Shown: positions 10,146 to 19,913 of the stretch, piece after piece | How the letters are laid out: each line of letters opens with the position of its first letter | Position numbering within the stretch: position 1 is the stretch's first letter | Source of the DNA: Companilactobacillus nodensis DSM 19682 = JCM 14932 = NBRC 107160 | Lineage (GTDB): Bacteria > Bacillota > Bacilli > Lactobacillales > Lactobacillaceae | Assembly: GCF_000615905.1 (NCBI RefSeq) | Contig: NZ_BAMN01000003.1 | Span: 1 to 64,000, forward strand | Length of the DNA: 64,000 nt | Direction of reading: 5' to 3' | Notes under the pieces: generated by a model | Database searches by the model: none | What the model was told of the DNA's origin: nothing | What the model saw: the letters and a program-made list of their open reading frames with translations, nothing else | Position numbers and translations under genes: made by a program

Positions 10146-11333
10146 TTAAATTGTACCCTTCTTGAAGGCTGTCTTGAGTCCGGCAACTTCCATCAAACTT
10201 CTGTCTCCTGATAGATGTTTGAGTAGTGAAGCTGTGTGACCCTTGAACTTGTAACCTTTACTCAAGATTTCAGCGATACCATGGTTTTGACCAAGTGAAG
10301 CAATTGTACCAAGTGAGTTATAAACGAATGGTTTGAGTTCCTTACCATTCAATGCTGCACCGATATTGTCAGCAACTGAAACACCTTCAGCTGATGCAAG
10401 TTGTCCAGTAGTTGGTAATGGACGTTCTGCTCCTTCAGGGATCATGGCTGAGTCGTCACCGATGAAGAATGCTTCAGGGTGATCTTCAAGGTTAAGGAAT
10501 GATGTTGTCATAACACGGTTTCTTCTAGCTTCAAGTCCAGAATCCTTGATAACATCACTACCACTAACACCAACAGTCCAAAGAATTGTGCTTCCTTCGA
10601 CCTTTTTCTCTGTGTCGCCATCCATATAGACAACGGCTTTTGGTTCGATCTTAGTGATCTTAGCACCTGTTAGAAGTTTGATACCATTCTTTTCTAGGTA
10701 TGAAACAGCGTAGCTAGCAAGGCTTTCATCGAACATAGGTAGAATTCTTGTGGCCATTTCTAGACATGTGACTTTGATTTCTGGAACGCCATATTTTGCT
10801 TTGAGGATCTTAACTGTATCTACTAATTCACCAAGGATCTCAATACCAGTGAATCCGGCACCACAAACAACGATGCTCAAGTCAGCTGGGTCTTGTGATT
10901 CCTTGTAGTTAGCAATATTTTTGTTCATTGTTTTATATATATTTTTGGCTGTGTCTAAGTCTTGGAGGATGAGGGCGTTATCGCTAGCACCTTCTAGGCC
11001 AAAGTCTTCTGAGCGGAAGCCAAGAGCTACAACAATATAATCATAAGAAATATCATCGTGATCCTCGAATTCAACAGTCTTATTGTCGAGGTCTAGGTTC
11101 TTAACTGTTGCTTGAATGAAGTTGACGCTTGAAGGAAGAACAGAACGAATATCAAAGCTGACAGCATCTGCTCTTGTTGTACCTGCTGCAATCATGTGTA
11201 GTCCAGTTTTTTCAACGTGCAATGCATTTTTATCTACTAAATCGATTTGTGTTCCTGCTGGTGTCGTTTTGGCAAGGTCACGAGCGGCCGTTAACCCACC
11301 GTATCCAGCGCCTAATACTAAAATATGTGCCAT
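10146..11333 (-). CDS. ndh: Type II NADH dehydrogenase (NDH-2)
   Basis: Single-subunit, non-proton-pumping flavoenzyme that passes electrons from NADH to membrane quinone. The 395-residue protein begins with the FAD-binding fold (ILVLGAGYGGLTAARDL) and has a second dinucleotide-binding motif (VVCGAGFTGIEILGEL, about residue 165) for NADH. An FAD-contact motif is seen in AFFIGDDSAM, and the AxxxPTTGQLA segment follows. The start at 11333 has AAGGAGAAGG upstream. With menA, hepT and cydABDC in this window it completes a short respiratory chain. It is monocistronic, with its own terminator. Confidence 0.92.
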   Translation of the reverse strand: MAHILVLGAGYGGLTAARDLAKTTPAGTQIDLVDKNALHVEKTGLHMIAAGTTRADAVSFDIRSVLPSSVNFIQATVKNLDLDNKTVEFEDHDDISYDYIVVALGFRSEDFGLEGASDNALILQDLDTAKNIYKTMNKNIANYKESQDPADLSIVVCGAGFTGIEILGELVDTVKILKAKYGVPEIKVTCLEMATRILPMFDESLASYAVSYLEKNGIKLLTGAKITKIEPKAVVYMDGDTEKKVEGSTILWTVGVSGSDVIKDSGLEARRNRVMTTSFLNLEDHPEAFFIGDDSAMIPEGAERPLPTTGQLASAEGVSVADNIGAALNGKELKPFVYNSLGTIASLGQNHGIAEILSKGYKFKGHTASLLKHLSGDRSLMEVAGLKTAFKKGTI

Positions 11334-11420
11334 AATAACCTTCTCCTTCATGTAATTGATTGAAAAATTGTTTACGCTACCATTATATATCTTTTTATCA
11401 AATAAGTGGTACTGATAAGA

Positions 11421-12568
11421 TTATATAGGGTTTTTACTAATGGAGTGTTTCAAGAAAAATGGTGCTAAAATCGTAATCAAAATAATACTGATAATCACTG
11501 AAGAATAATATTCTTCTGATAATAGATGAACACTGAAACCGACCTGTGCGACGATCAGTGCCATTTCACCACGAGAGATCATTCCCGACCCGATAACGTA
11601 GGCATCTTTCATGTTAAATCCAGAAATTCGTGCTCCGAATCCTGCACCGATAAGTTTACCAACTATACCGGTAATAGTGAATAGTAGAATTAACCAAAAA
11701 TCTTTGATCAGACTGTCAAATTGGAGATTTAATCCGATACTAATGAAAAAAATCGGGATAAATACTGAATAGCCAATGATCTCAATATTACGATTGATCT
11801 TGGTATTGTAATTCGGTGAGTTGGAGATAGCAATTCCGGCGACAAAGGCACCTAGAACGGAGTCTAACTGTACCCAATCAGCGAAGTAGGCGAATAGGAA
11901 GCAGACGACTAGGGCGGTGATGGTCGGAGCATGGGTCGCCTCCAGGTATTCAGCTAGATGCATTATCATTGGTACGATCCAACGATAGGTGACATAGGTC
12001 ACGATCATAAATAGTATCCAAAGTGCCAAGAGCAGCCAGATTTTTTTCATGGAAAAGTGTCCAGTCAATGTTCCTGACATCACACTTAGGATAGAAATCG
12101 CCAAAATATCGTCGCTACCGCGGCACCCAAAATAACTGTCCCAGAAGTACTAGATAAATAATTTAAACTCTTTAATACTTCAACGGAGATAGACACCGAC
12201 GTCGCAGCGAAAACAACTGAAATAAAAATACTTTCACGTAAATTGATTCCAAAGATCAAAGCGGTTAATAACGTTAAAGCAACCGGAAGAATAACCCCGA
12301 AAATAGCTACTGTGATGCTCGGTCCTAAGTGTTTGCGAAGTAACTTCAAGTCACTTTCCAGTCCAGCAATGAACATCAGCATGATGACGCCAATGTCAGC
12401 GAACAGTTCCAATTCGTGAGTCGGTTTAACAATGTTTAACAGACCACGACCCAAGAGAACCCCCAATATCAACTGCCCAATCACAGCTGGAAGATTCATC
12501 TTATTGAATATGTGACTAACGATCAACGTTAGGAAGAGCATTAGAGCTATCAGGGTTATAAATTCCAT
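11421..12568 (-). pseudogene. Cation:proton antiporter (CPA2/NapA-KefB type), frameshifted
   Basis: Membrane antiporter exchanging Na+ or K+ for protons. The first part (from 12568) holds five or so helices including LPAVIGQLILGVLLGRGLL and FAATSVSISVEVL; the second part continues AISILSVMSG through about seven more helices. The family motif around the paired aspartates (AADDILAIS) straddles the break: at 12113/12114 one base is missing, so GADD is read as ATIFW. Repaired length is about 380 residues, consistent with the NapA group without a regulatory domain. AGGAGA overlaps the stop of the upstream TetR gene, showing translational coupling and suggesting control by that regulator. One-base loss in a G pair may be a sequencing error. 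Confidence 0.87.
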
Positions 12569-12576
12569 AGGTTCTC

Positions 12577-13164
12577 CTATTCTTTTTTGATACCATGCAG
12601 GAAGATCCTGATCATGGTATTCAAGTTAGCAATGTTTCTTTTGCGGTGAGCTTCACTGTACTCGATGTAAGGAACAAGCATCGTCAAGAAGGTTCCTACT
12701 TGAACCGGAATTGATAAGTCTGTTCGAAGTTCATCTTTGTGCGCTTGAAAAATGTTAAATAAAACTTTGTAATATCCGCCGTCCCAGTTTTTACTGATTT
12801 CTTTTTTTTCTTCATCAGTAAAAACGGTATCTAAATCGTGTCTCAACATGAAGAAGTTGAGTTTAAAATTTTCGACCATGAAAGTCGAAATAGTTGTCAG
12901 CATTTCATCGAAAGGTAGATCTTTGTTGCGGTTGTATTCAGAATATAACTTTTCACTAAAACCGCCGACTTCATGCTCGATCGCCTTAACGTATAGAACC
13001 TTTTTGTTCTTATAGTAATGATACATGTTAGGCTGAGTGATGTTTAATTCTTGTGCAATTTTTCTAGTAGATGTAGCTTGATATCCTTGAGATAAGAAGT
13101 CTTTAGCGGCTACTCGCAAGATTGCATTCTTTGTATTTTCCGCTTGTTTATCGCGTGAATTCAT
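12577..13164 (-). CDS. TetR family transcriptional regulator
   Basis: N-terminal helix-turn-helix of the TetR type (ILRVAAKDFLSQGYQATST followed by IAQELNITQPNMYHYYKNK), residues about 12-58, then an all-helical ligand domain I cannot assign to a ligand. Total about 195 residues. The start at 13164 is preceded by a GGA-containing site at good spacing; an alternative at 13182 is possible. It is 8 bp upstream of the antiporter and shares its transcript, so it probably regulates antiporter expression and its own. Confidence 0.88.
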   Translation of the reverse strand: MNSRDKQAENTKNAILRVAAKDFLSQGYQATSTRKIAQELNITQPNMYHYYKNKKVLYVKAIEHEVGGFSEKLYSEYNRNKDLPFDEMLTTISTFMVENFKLNFFMLRHDLDTVFTDEEKKEISKNWDGGYYKVLFNIFQAHKDELRTDLSIPVQVGTFLTMLVPYIEYSEAHRKRNIANLNTMIRIFLHGIKKE

Positions 13165-13256
13165 TTTATTATCCGTCCTCATGTTCGTTGATTCTATTAT
13201 AGCCTATTGTTACGTGCTTTTGCCGCCATTTATCATATGATAAGAAATAATTTCAA

Positions 13257-13297
13257 TAAAAAAATAAAGGCCAAAGTTGAGGCCTTTATTTTTTCTC
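13257..13297 (-). terminator. Terminator of the GtrB-type glycosyltransferase
   Basis: A 12-bp stem (AAAATAAAGGCC and its complement at 13261-13292) bounded by A and T runs. It overlaps the glycosyltransferase stop codon and separates it from the TetR gene promoter region. Confidence 0.85.
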
Positions 13298-14218
13298 TCT
13301 TATGATATAAATCGGACGCTTCTTAACCTCTAAGAAGATCTTCCCGATGTATTCTCCCAGAATACCAATACTTAGTAATTGAATACCGCCGATCAAGAGG
13401 ATGATCGAAACCATTGACGCCCAGCCGGTGACACTGCTTAGTGGGTATATCAATTTGCGAATTATAATTCCGATAATAGCTATGACTGAGACTCCTGAGA
13501 AGAAGATCCCCATCCAAGTTGCGAACATCAGTGGACGTTCAGTGAAGTCAATAATACCTGTGATGGCATACTTGAGTAACTTCCAGAAGTTCCATGAAGT
13601 AGTTCCGGCAACACGTTCACGGTTCTTGTATGGCAAGTACTTAGTTCTGAAGCCGACCCAGCTGAAGATTCCTTTGGAGAAACGGTTGTATTCAGTCATT
13701 GATAGAATTGAATCGACCATTTGGCGTGTCATTAAGCGATAATCACGAGCTCCAGGGATGATCTTAGTTTGTGACATTTTATTGATGACGCCATAGAAGC
13801 CATTGGAGAAGAAAGAAATAATTGGATTTTCACCTTCACGATCCATACGGGCAGTTCCGACACAGTCGTATTCGTCAGTTTCCAGCAGATCAAACATTTC
13901 TTCTAACATTTCTGGTGGGTCTTGTAAGTCGACATCCATAACAGCGGTATAATCGCCAGTTACAGCATTCAGACCAGCATAGAGAGCTGACTCTTTACCG
14001 AAGTTTCTTGAAAAAGTAATGTAGTGTACTTCATCAGGGTGAGCAGCTTGTAACTCTTTTAGGACGGGATAGGTTCTATCTTTTGATCCGTCGTCCACAA
14101 ACCAGTATTCAAGTTTGAATTTGTTACTGTCATTTTTTACCTTAGTCATAGCGTCATAATATAAATTGATCGTTTCTTCTTCGTTATAACAGGGCACAAT
14201 TACGGATATGGTTTTCAT
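13286..14218 (-). CDS. Bactoprenol glycosyltransferase, GtrB/CsbB-type GT2
   Basis: Transfers a sugar from a nucleotide donor to undecaprenyl phosphate on the cytoplasmic face, supplying lipid-linked sugar for cell-wall polymer glycosylation. The GT2 domain shows VIVPCYNEE, the donor-binding WFVDDGSKD, and MDVDLQDPPE with the catalytic DxD-like aspartates (about residues 90-96). The C-terminal third has two membrane helices (LMFATWMGIFFSGV and ASMVSIILLIGGIQLLS), standard for the family. The flippase partner of this class is GtrA; a GtrA homologue lies at 52647 in this window. I place the start at 14218 (MKTISVIVPC); a GTG at 14230 is less likely. Confidence 0.9.
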   Translation of the reverse strand: MKTISVIVPCYNEEETINLYYDAMTKVKNDSNKFKLEYWFVDDGSKDRTYPVLKELQAAHPDEVHYITFSRNFGKESALYAGLNAVTGDYTAVMDVDLQDPPEMLEEMFDLLETDEYDCVGTARMDREGENPIISFFSNGFYGVINKMSQTKIIPGARDYRLMTRQMVDSILSMTEYNRFSKGIFSWVGFRTKYLPYKNRERVAGTTSWNFWKLLKYAITGIIDFTERPLMFATWMGIFFSGVSVIAIIGIIIRKLIYPLSSVTGWASMVSIILLIGGIQLLSIGILGEYIGKIFLEVKKRPIYIIREKK

Positions 14219-14247
14219 ATTCTTATTCACTTTCCTAAGCTTGATTC

Positions 14248-14276
14248 AAAAAAAGGCACTCAAACAGATGAGTACC
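14248..14276 (-). terminator. Terminator of the coiled-coil gene
   Basis: Minus-strand hairpin GGTACTCA/TGAGTGCC with a 6-base loop and a 7-base T run, just after the stop at 14291. Confidence 0.8.
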
Positions 14277-14290
14277 CATCATAATTACTA

Positions 14291-16238
14291 TTATATTTCT
14301 AGTGATTCAGGTAATGCAAGGTTGCTACTGTTGGAAGTTCTGATAACACTGACACTGATATCACGGTTTGTTGCACTTTCAATGGCGTGAAGGTCTTTAC
14401 TGAATTGAACTAAGATATTATTTACATCTTGATTCTTATCAAGTGATTTGATCACGTTTTCGATGTTATCAGAAACGTTTTGAAGGAGTGAGATCGTTTG
14501 GTCACTGTTCAATTTGTCTTCTTTGATAATTAATTGATAAAGTTGATCGTCAGTACTTCCTACAAAGATAGCATTTTGAGTATTGAGTATCAGGTGAGAT
14601 GCTCTCGAGCCACCAAGTAATAAGTTCAGCCTTGCTGTTGAAGTCGTGTTCTAGTAGACCATTCTTGTCGAATAATTGATAACTAGTTGGTTTGTTATCT
14701 TCAAAGATAATTGTTAGAACGATCGAACCATCCGTGCGATAGAAGTTTTGTTCTGTAAGAACTTTTTCTTTGTTAAAATTTTGAACTGATGATAATTGAC
14801 CAGCAGCGTTATAGATATTAGCTTTAACCACTTGTTCGTTCTTGTAGTAGTTGATACGGTCGATCTTCTTATCGTCATTAGTGTTGTCATATTCAACGGT
14901 CATCAACAAGGTATTGCTTTGATCGTAAATAACGGTGTCATGTGATTTGACGTCAGTTCTAGTTACCCATCCGTCGTTTTCAGGAATCGTAACGGTCTTA
15001 TCTGTTGGGTTAGGACTAGCTTGAAGTTGGTCGAATAGACTGACAACGTTAGGAATGTGTACTTTAGCAACTTTAGCGTTATGGTCGACCAGTTCGTTCA
15101 AGTGATTGTTATAAAAACTTGAAACCAATGTAACTGGTTTTTGAAGTTTGGCCTCTAAGAATTGAATCATATCGAAGACATCACGTTGCTGTGATTCTGT
15201 TTCGAATGCATCAGCTGTTACGTAGTAGTCCTTATCTTTGTCCAAGTATACGTCACGTACTAAATAAGCTGAATGGAAGACGTCCTTGATGTATTTTTCA
15301 AGGTAGTCAATGTTGCCATTAACTTCTTCCAATTCAGATTCGATTTTTTCACGTTCGTCAGCGAGACTTTGAAGATGTCTCTCAAGACCAGCCTTTGTTT
15401 CAATACGGTAGTTGCGGTCGTTTTTGATCTTGTCTTCGATTTGGTTAGCTTTTGACTTCAACATATCAATATTGGAACTGGTATCATTAATATTCTTATT
15501 AGCTTCATCTAATTCTGTTTGAAGTGAATCGATCGTAGCCTTGATGTCATCGATCGTAGCTTGGATATCTTCACGTTCTTTATACAACTTGTCGATTGAC
15601 TTCTTTTGTTCTTCCATGAGGACCATCATTTTTTGAAGGTCTTTTTCTTCCTTGATGGAAGAGGACATGTTAGCTTCAGCTTGTTCGTTCTTAGTCAATT
15701 CGTCTTTGGCGTTGCTTAGTTTTGATTGGTTGTCGGAAATTTTGTCGGATAATTCTTGTTGTTGTGATTTGAAGTTATCTAATAATGCAACTTGTTCTTT
15801 TTGATCAGCGTGAACACCAGCTAGGCGTTCTGTTTCAGCATCGTCATTTTGTGCCTTAACGTCAGCAAGTTTCTCGTTTGATTCTTTTTGGTCACGTTTT
15901 AGGGTGCCCAAATAATTATCAAGTGTTTCTTTCTTAGTTTCATGTGCATCTTTTTCTGAGAAAAGATTCGTCTTTAGATCGTTACGTAATTGAGCGTAAT
16001 GGTGTGAAAGTTGGTCCATTTGCTCTTCGATATTGACGCGTTTGTCATGAGTAGTTACAGGAAGTTGTTCTTTTTCTTCGTGTTTTTCTTCGACAACTTC
16101 ATTTTTTTGGTCGGTATTTTGACTATTTTTGTCAACCGCCGACTTTTCTTGAGACGCATGAGAGGAAGCGTTATCAGTACTTTGAGCGCTCTTCTCTGGA
16201 TCTGCATCTATTTTGCGTAACATATCTAAAAATTTCAC
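14291..16238 (-). pseudogene. Large coiled-coil protein with TagE/Gtf-like beta region, frameshifted by a 7-bp duplication
   Basis: Not a recognised named family. The N-terminal 60 residues are polar and disordered; residues about 65-310 are heptad-rich coiled coil (KEDLQKMMVLMEEQKKS and similar). A globular part follows, with aromatic-glycine strands such as NIYNAAGQLSSVQNF and FYRTDGSIVLTIIFEDN. From memory these resemble the non-catalytic N-terminal region of TagE/Gtf-type glycosyltransferases; no catalytic GT-B domain is present. The reading frame breaks at 14578-14591, where TACTCAA (minus strand) occurs twice in tandem. Removing one copy restores a 640-residue product ending NLALPESLEI. 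The start is GTG at 16238 after GGGGGAA. It could be a scaffold or partner of a surface glycosylation enzyme; that is inference only. Confidence 0.65.
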
Positions 16239-16376
16239 GAATGAATTCCCCCAACAATTGACTTATAATAGTTACTAAAGAGTAGCATTTTTTTAAAGTG
16301 GTGTAAAGCTGTTGCGAAGCCTATCAAGCTACCGCTTGAGCTAAATGTTAACATCAAAAATAAGGGAGATTTATAT

Positions 16377-17573
16377 ATGAAGATAATGGCCATAAATGCG
16401 GGAAGTTCAACTTTGAAGTGGAAGTTGTTCGAAATGCCTGAAAAGAAGACAATCGCTTCAGGTATGATCGATCGTTTGGGTTCACCCAAATCGGTCTTCA
16501 AGCTTAAATATAACGGTGAAAAATTTGAACGTGAGGAAGCTATTGAATCGAATGAGATCGCCGTATTATCAGTTCTAGATGCTTTAAAAGATAGAGATAT
16601 CATTCAAAGGTTCGAAGACATCGTAGCATTTGGTCATCGTGTCGTTGCTGGTGGGGAAGAATTTAAGAAGTCTGAAATCGTGACAGAAGAAAACTTAGAT
16701 AAGATTCTTCAATTGTCGGAATACGCACCTTTGCATAACAAAATCGAAGCTTATTACATCGACGTTTTCAAAAAGTTAGTCCCCAAAGCTATTCAGGTAG
16801 CTGTGTTTGATTCATCATTTTTTGCCGACATACCGGAAGTTAACTACTTGTATAGTGTTGACTTAGATAACTACAAGGAATTCAAAGCACGTCGTTATGG
16901 TGCCCACGGAACTAGTCATCGTTACATTGCTCAACGACTTAATGAATTGGTTGATGGTGGAATCGAAGATAAAAATGTTATCGTTATGCATTTGGGTAGT
17001 GGTGCCTCAATCAGTGCTATTAAACATGGTAAGGCATTCGATATCTCGATGGGATTCACTCCACTATCAGGTATTACAATGAGTACTAGAAGCGGTGACA
17101 TCGATGTTTCTATCTTGCCATATTTGATGAAAAAACTTGGACTAACTGATATCGACGATATGATCGAAATTTTGAATCACAAGTCAGGATTACTAGGTAT
17201 CTCTGGTGTCTCAGCTGATATGCGTGATATTGAAGCTGTACAAGATACTAACGATCGTGCCAAGCTAGCTTTGGATATTTTCCGCAATCGTATTGTGAAG
17301 TATATCGGTTCATACATTGCTGAAATGGGTGGTGTGGACGTCTTAGCATTCACCGCTGGTGTTGGTGAAAATTCTCCAGAGGTTCGTGAAGATATCTTGG
17401 ATTCATTCAATTATTTGGGTGTAAAAATAGACACTGAGAACAACAAGTTGCGTGGAAAAGAAGTCCGCATTACAACAGACGATTCCAAGATTGCTGCTTA
17501 TACAGTGCCTACTGATGAAGAACTAATGATTGCTCAAGATACTTATGGATTCGCAGAATTACTTAATAAATAA
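16377..17573 (+). CDS. ackA: Acetate kinase
   Basis: Converts acetyl phosphate and ADP to acetate and ATP, the energy-yielding end of heterolactic or aerobic acetate formation. The 398-residue protein has the family signatures: MAINAGSSTLKWKLF at the N-terminus, FGHRVVAGG, VAVFDSSFF, RRYGAHGTSHRYI and GIGENSPEVR-like GVGENSPEVR near the C-terminus. Full length and intact. AAGGGAGA lies 8 bases before the ATG. It stands alone on the plus strand and its stop abuts the stop of menA with no gap and no visible terminator between them. Acetate production with ATP gain fits the respiratory genes next door. Confidence 0.96.
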   Translation: MKIMAINAGSSTLKWKLFEMPEKKTIASGMIDRLGSPKSVFKLKYNGEKFEREEAIESNEIAVLSVLDALKDRDIIQRFEDIVAFGHRVVAGGEEFKKSEIVTEENLDKILQLSEYAPLHNKIEAYYIDVFKKLVPKAIQVAVFDSSFFADIPEVNYLYSVDLDNYKEFKARRYGAHGTSHRYIAQRLNELVDGGIEDKNVIVMHLGSGASISAIKHGKAFDISMGFTPLSGITMSTRSGDIDVSILPYLMKKLGLTDIDDMIEILNHKSGLLGISGVSADMRDIEAVQDTNDRAKLALDIFRNRIVKYIGSYIAEMGGVDVLAFTAGVGENSPEVREDILDSFNYLGVKIDTENNKLRGKEVRITTDDSKIAAYTVPTDEELMIAQDTYGFAELLNK

Positions 17574-18488
17574 TTAGAAGTTGAGTAGTACTCCAATGAA
17601 GAAGGTAACGACTTCAGTTAGAGTGATCAAAAGTAAATTTTTAATAATAAATGGAAAAGTCTTCTTTTTGATAGGATCATTACAGAAGGCTTTTGTGTTC
17701 TTATAAACTATTGGTAAAATCAAGAAAGTCAGAAACATCATCTTGGGCAATAGGCCGATAAGAATCGAGCAAGTTAGGGCCAAATAGCCTAGAACATATA
17801 GTGATTTTAGAATAAAAATCGAATTGCTTTTGCCTAGGTAATAGACAAGGGTCTTGCGACCCAGCGTCTTGTCTTCAGCTTCGTCAGCGATATTGTTGGC
17901 GAGTAGAAGGTTGGATATTGCGAAGACGGTTAGCAATGATGATAGTAGAATATCACCGTAAAACTTGAAATCTAAAATTGCAGCCGGTGCGTCGAAGACG
18001 TTGATGTAGATGGCAATCAGATAGATAATAAAGCCCATTGTGAAACCAGAGAAAAATTCTCCGAGTGGTCCACGATTAATGGGGTGTGGTCCGCCGGCGT
18101 ATAAGAATCCAACGGCAAAAGAGAATAGTCCCATAAATAATAATGGTAACCCGGTTCGATAAACGATGAAAATTCCGATCAAAGCAGCGATAGCTGTGAA
18201 GGTAAAATCGATCCAACCGATCAGATGAATATTTAGATGATGAACGCCGATAACGTTGGTGTTTCTACGAAAACTCTCAGCTCCAGTAGCGTTTTTGTAG
18301 TCCCAATAGTTGTCGTTAATATCGACTGCCATGTTAAATAAGAACATGGCGATGAAGAACAAAATTAAATCAAGAGCATTAATCGACTGCCAGTGATAGT
18401 ATGAGTACAATGTTCCCATTAAGAAGGGAAAAACACTGGCAGTTTTTGCTTTTATTTCAACTAATTCAAAAAATACAGACGGTTTCAC
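17574..18488 (-). CDS. menA: 1,4-dihydroxy-2-naphthoate polyprenyltransferase (MenA)
   Basis: UbiA-superfamily membrane enzyme that attaches the polyprenyl tail to dihydroxynaphthoate, the first membrane step of menaquinone synthesis. Both aspartate-rich motifs are present: DINDNYWDYKNA (about residue 57) for Mg-prenyl diphosphate, and NIADEAEDKTLGRKTL (about 200). About eight or nine membrane helices; 304 residues. The hepT gene for its prenyl donor starts 84 bp away in the opposite direction, and cydABDC follow. No other men genes are in the window, so the ring precursor may be imported or made elsewhere in the genome. Confidence 0.92.
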   Translation of the reverse strand: MKPSVFFELVEIKAKTASVFPFLMGTLYSYYHWQSINALDLILFFIAMFLFNMAVDINDNYWDYKNATGAESFRRNTNVIGVHHLNIHLIGWIDFTFTAIAALIGIFIVYRTGLPLLFMGLFSFAVGFLYAGGPHPINRGPLGEFFSGFTMGFIIYLIAIYINVFDAPAAILDFKFYGDILLSSLLTVFAISNLLLANNIADEAEDKTLGRKTLVYYLGKSNSIFILKSLYVLGYLALTCSILIGLLPKMMFLTFLILPIVYKNTKAFCNDPIKKKTFPFIIKNLLLITLTEVVTFFIGVLLNF

Positions 18489-18572
18489 AAAATCATTCCT
18501 TTGGATTTGATAAACTATATTATAGAATTAGTTTTAGTTACACTACAAGTAATATAGGGTGAGAGGGATTTC

Positions 18573-19544
18573 ATGGCGCATTCAATTTGGAAAGACTATC
18601 CGAGTATCGATAGTAAGTTAGATCAGACAACTGCTTTTATTCATAGCAGTGTAAAAATTAGAAATACCGAGATCAGTCAGATGATAATTGATTTGACCTC
18701 AGGCGGTAAGATGCTTCGACCAGCATTCTTTCTATTATTTAGTGCGTTCGGACCGGACAAGAAGCAGAACGAAGAGCTAATACCACTAGCTGCTTCCTTG
18801 GAATTGCTACACGTTGCGACATTGATTCATGATGATGTTATCGATGATTCACCGCTACGACGTGGCAAACCAACGATTCATACGCATTATGGCAAGCGTA
18901 ACGCTATCTATGCTGGAGATTATTTATTTACATTGTATTTTGAGATGATCTCAAGGTTTTCCCCGGCTCAAAAGGATATTTTAATTAATTCACTCAGCAT
19001 GAAAAAAATCTTAATTGGGGAATTGGATCAAATGCTGATCAACTATAACGTGGATGCTACAGCTAAAATGTACATTAGGGAAGTCAGTGGCAAGACGGCT
19101 GAATTATTCAGCCTTAGTACCGAGATGGGTGCGATCATAAGTGAAGCGGATGAAAAAATCATTCGTTTGAGTAAGAATATTGGTCATGATATCGGTATGT
19201 CATTTCAAATCATCGATGATATTTTGGATTTTGGTGATAGCCAAACGACAGGGAAACCAAACTTTGAAGATCTCAAGAATGGTGTCTATACATTGCCATA
19301 TATCTTAGGATTGCAGGATAAAAACGAAAAGCTAGTTTCGATTTTGTCGGGGACCAACTTGAGCGATGAAATGATCCAAGAAGCTGCAGATATTGTGTCG
19401 AACGAAGGATATCTGGATAAGGCAAAAGATATTGCCAGAACCTATAATCAGCATGCTTTACGTCGAATAAACTTGTTACCAAATGGCAAAAATAAATTAG
19501 TTTTGAAAAAAGTAGTCAAGAAGTTGTTAGACAGAATCAAATAA
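18573..19544 (+). CDS. hepT: Trans-polyprenyl diphosphate synthase, catalytic subunit (HepT-like)
   Basis: Builds the long isoprenoid chain used by MenA. The 323-residue protein shows both aspartate-rich motifs of trans-prenyltransferases: LIHDDVIDDSPLRRGKPT (about residues 87-104) and FQIIDDILDFGD (about 210), plus GGKMLRPAF at the N-terminal side. This is the large catalytic subunit of the two-component heptaprenyl type; the small subunit HepS is not visible here. The gene is divergent from menA, which suggests coordinated expression from the 84-bp gap, and it ends in a perfect palindromic terminator. Confidence 0.92.
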   Translation: MAHSIWKDYPSIDSKLDQTTAFIHSSVKIRNTEISQMIIDLTSGGKMLRPAFFLLFSAFGPDKKQNEELIPLAASLELLHVATLIHDDVIDDSPLRRGKPTIHTHYGKRNAIYAGDYLFTLYFEMISRFSPAQKDILINSLSMKKILIGELDQMLINYNVDATAKMYIREVSGKTAELFSLSTEMGAIISEADEKIIRLSKNIGHDIGMSFQIIDDILDFGDSQTTGKPNFEDLKNGVYTLPYILGLQDKNEKLVSILSGTNLSDEMIQEAADIVSNEGYLDKAKDIARTYNQHALRRINLLPNGKNKLVLKKVVKKLLDRIK

Positions 19545-19554
19545 CGGCGTTACA

Positions 19555-19594
19555 AAAATAGCCAACTATCGTTATAACGATAGTTGGCTATTTT
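19555..19594. terminator. Bidirectional terminator (perfect 40-bp palindrome)
   Basis: A 40-bp perfect palindrome with AAAATAGCC and GGCTATTTT ends, centred at TCGTTATAACGA. It terminates hepT on the plus strand and the small membrane protein gene on the minus strand. Confidence 0.9.
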
Positions 19595-19802
19595 ACTTTT
19601 TCACACGACTTTTTAGTCTGTCATAGTTCTTTTTATAGTTAGTTTTCTTATTGTATCTGATCACTAGATAAGTGGCGACGAAAAACAAGATGCCTAGTGA
19701 AAAAATATCTAGAGATGAGTTATCAGAGTATAACATTCTGAACCAGATGACTCCGGCAGCGGCAATAATAAAGACAATGATGTAGTTGATCCACTTAAAC
19801 AT
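19593..19802 (-). CDS. Small two-helix membrane protein
   Basis: A 69-residue protein with two hydrophobic helices (WINYIIVFIIAAAGVIWF and IFSLGILFFVATYLVIRY) and a strongly basic tail (KKTNYKKNYDRLKSRVKK). I do not recognise a family. The start at 19802 follows GGGGTG with the same spacing used by cydC next to it. It lies downstream of cydC beyond a terminator, so it is probably expressed separately. Confidence 0.6.
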   Translation of the reverse strand: MFKWINYIIVFIIAAAGVIWFRMLYSDNSSLDIFSLGILFFVATYLVIRYNKKTNYKKNYDRLKSRVKK

Positions 19803-19881
19803 TTTGATCACCCCAATACTTATTTTTGGTGATAGTACAACCTAATCACTTGGTATGCAAAATATAAGAATCAGTTGATGA

Positions 19882-19909
19882 TAAAAAATAACGCCTATCT
19901 AGGCGTTAT
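19882..19909 (-). terminator. Terminator of the cydABDC operon
   Basis: Minus-strand hairpin ATAACGCCTA/TAGGCGTTAT with a 2-base loop and a following T-rich run, 5 bp after the cydC stop. Confidence 0.88.
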
Positions 19910-19913
19910 AAGA

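Noticed and set aside
12086-12568. Two independent short membrane proteins in place of one antiporter
   Set aside because: The paired-aspartate motif of the family spans the junction and the parts together give the normal length.
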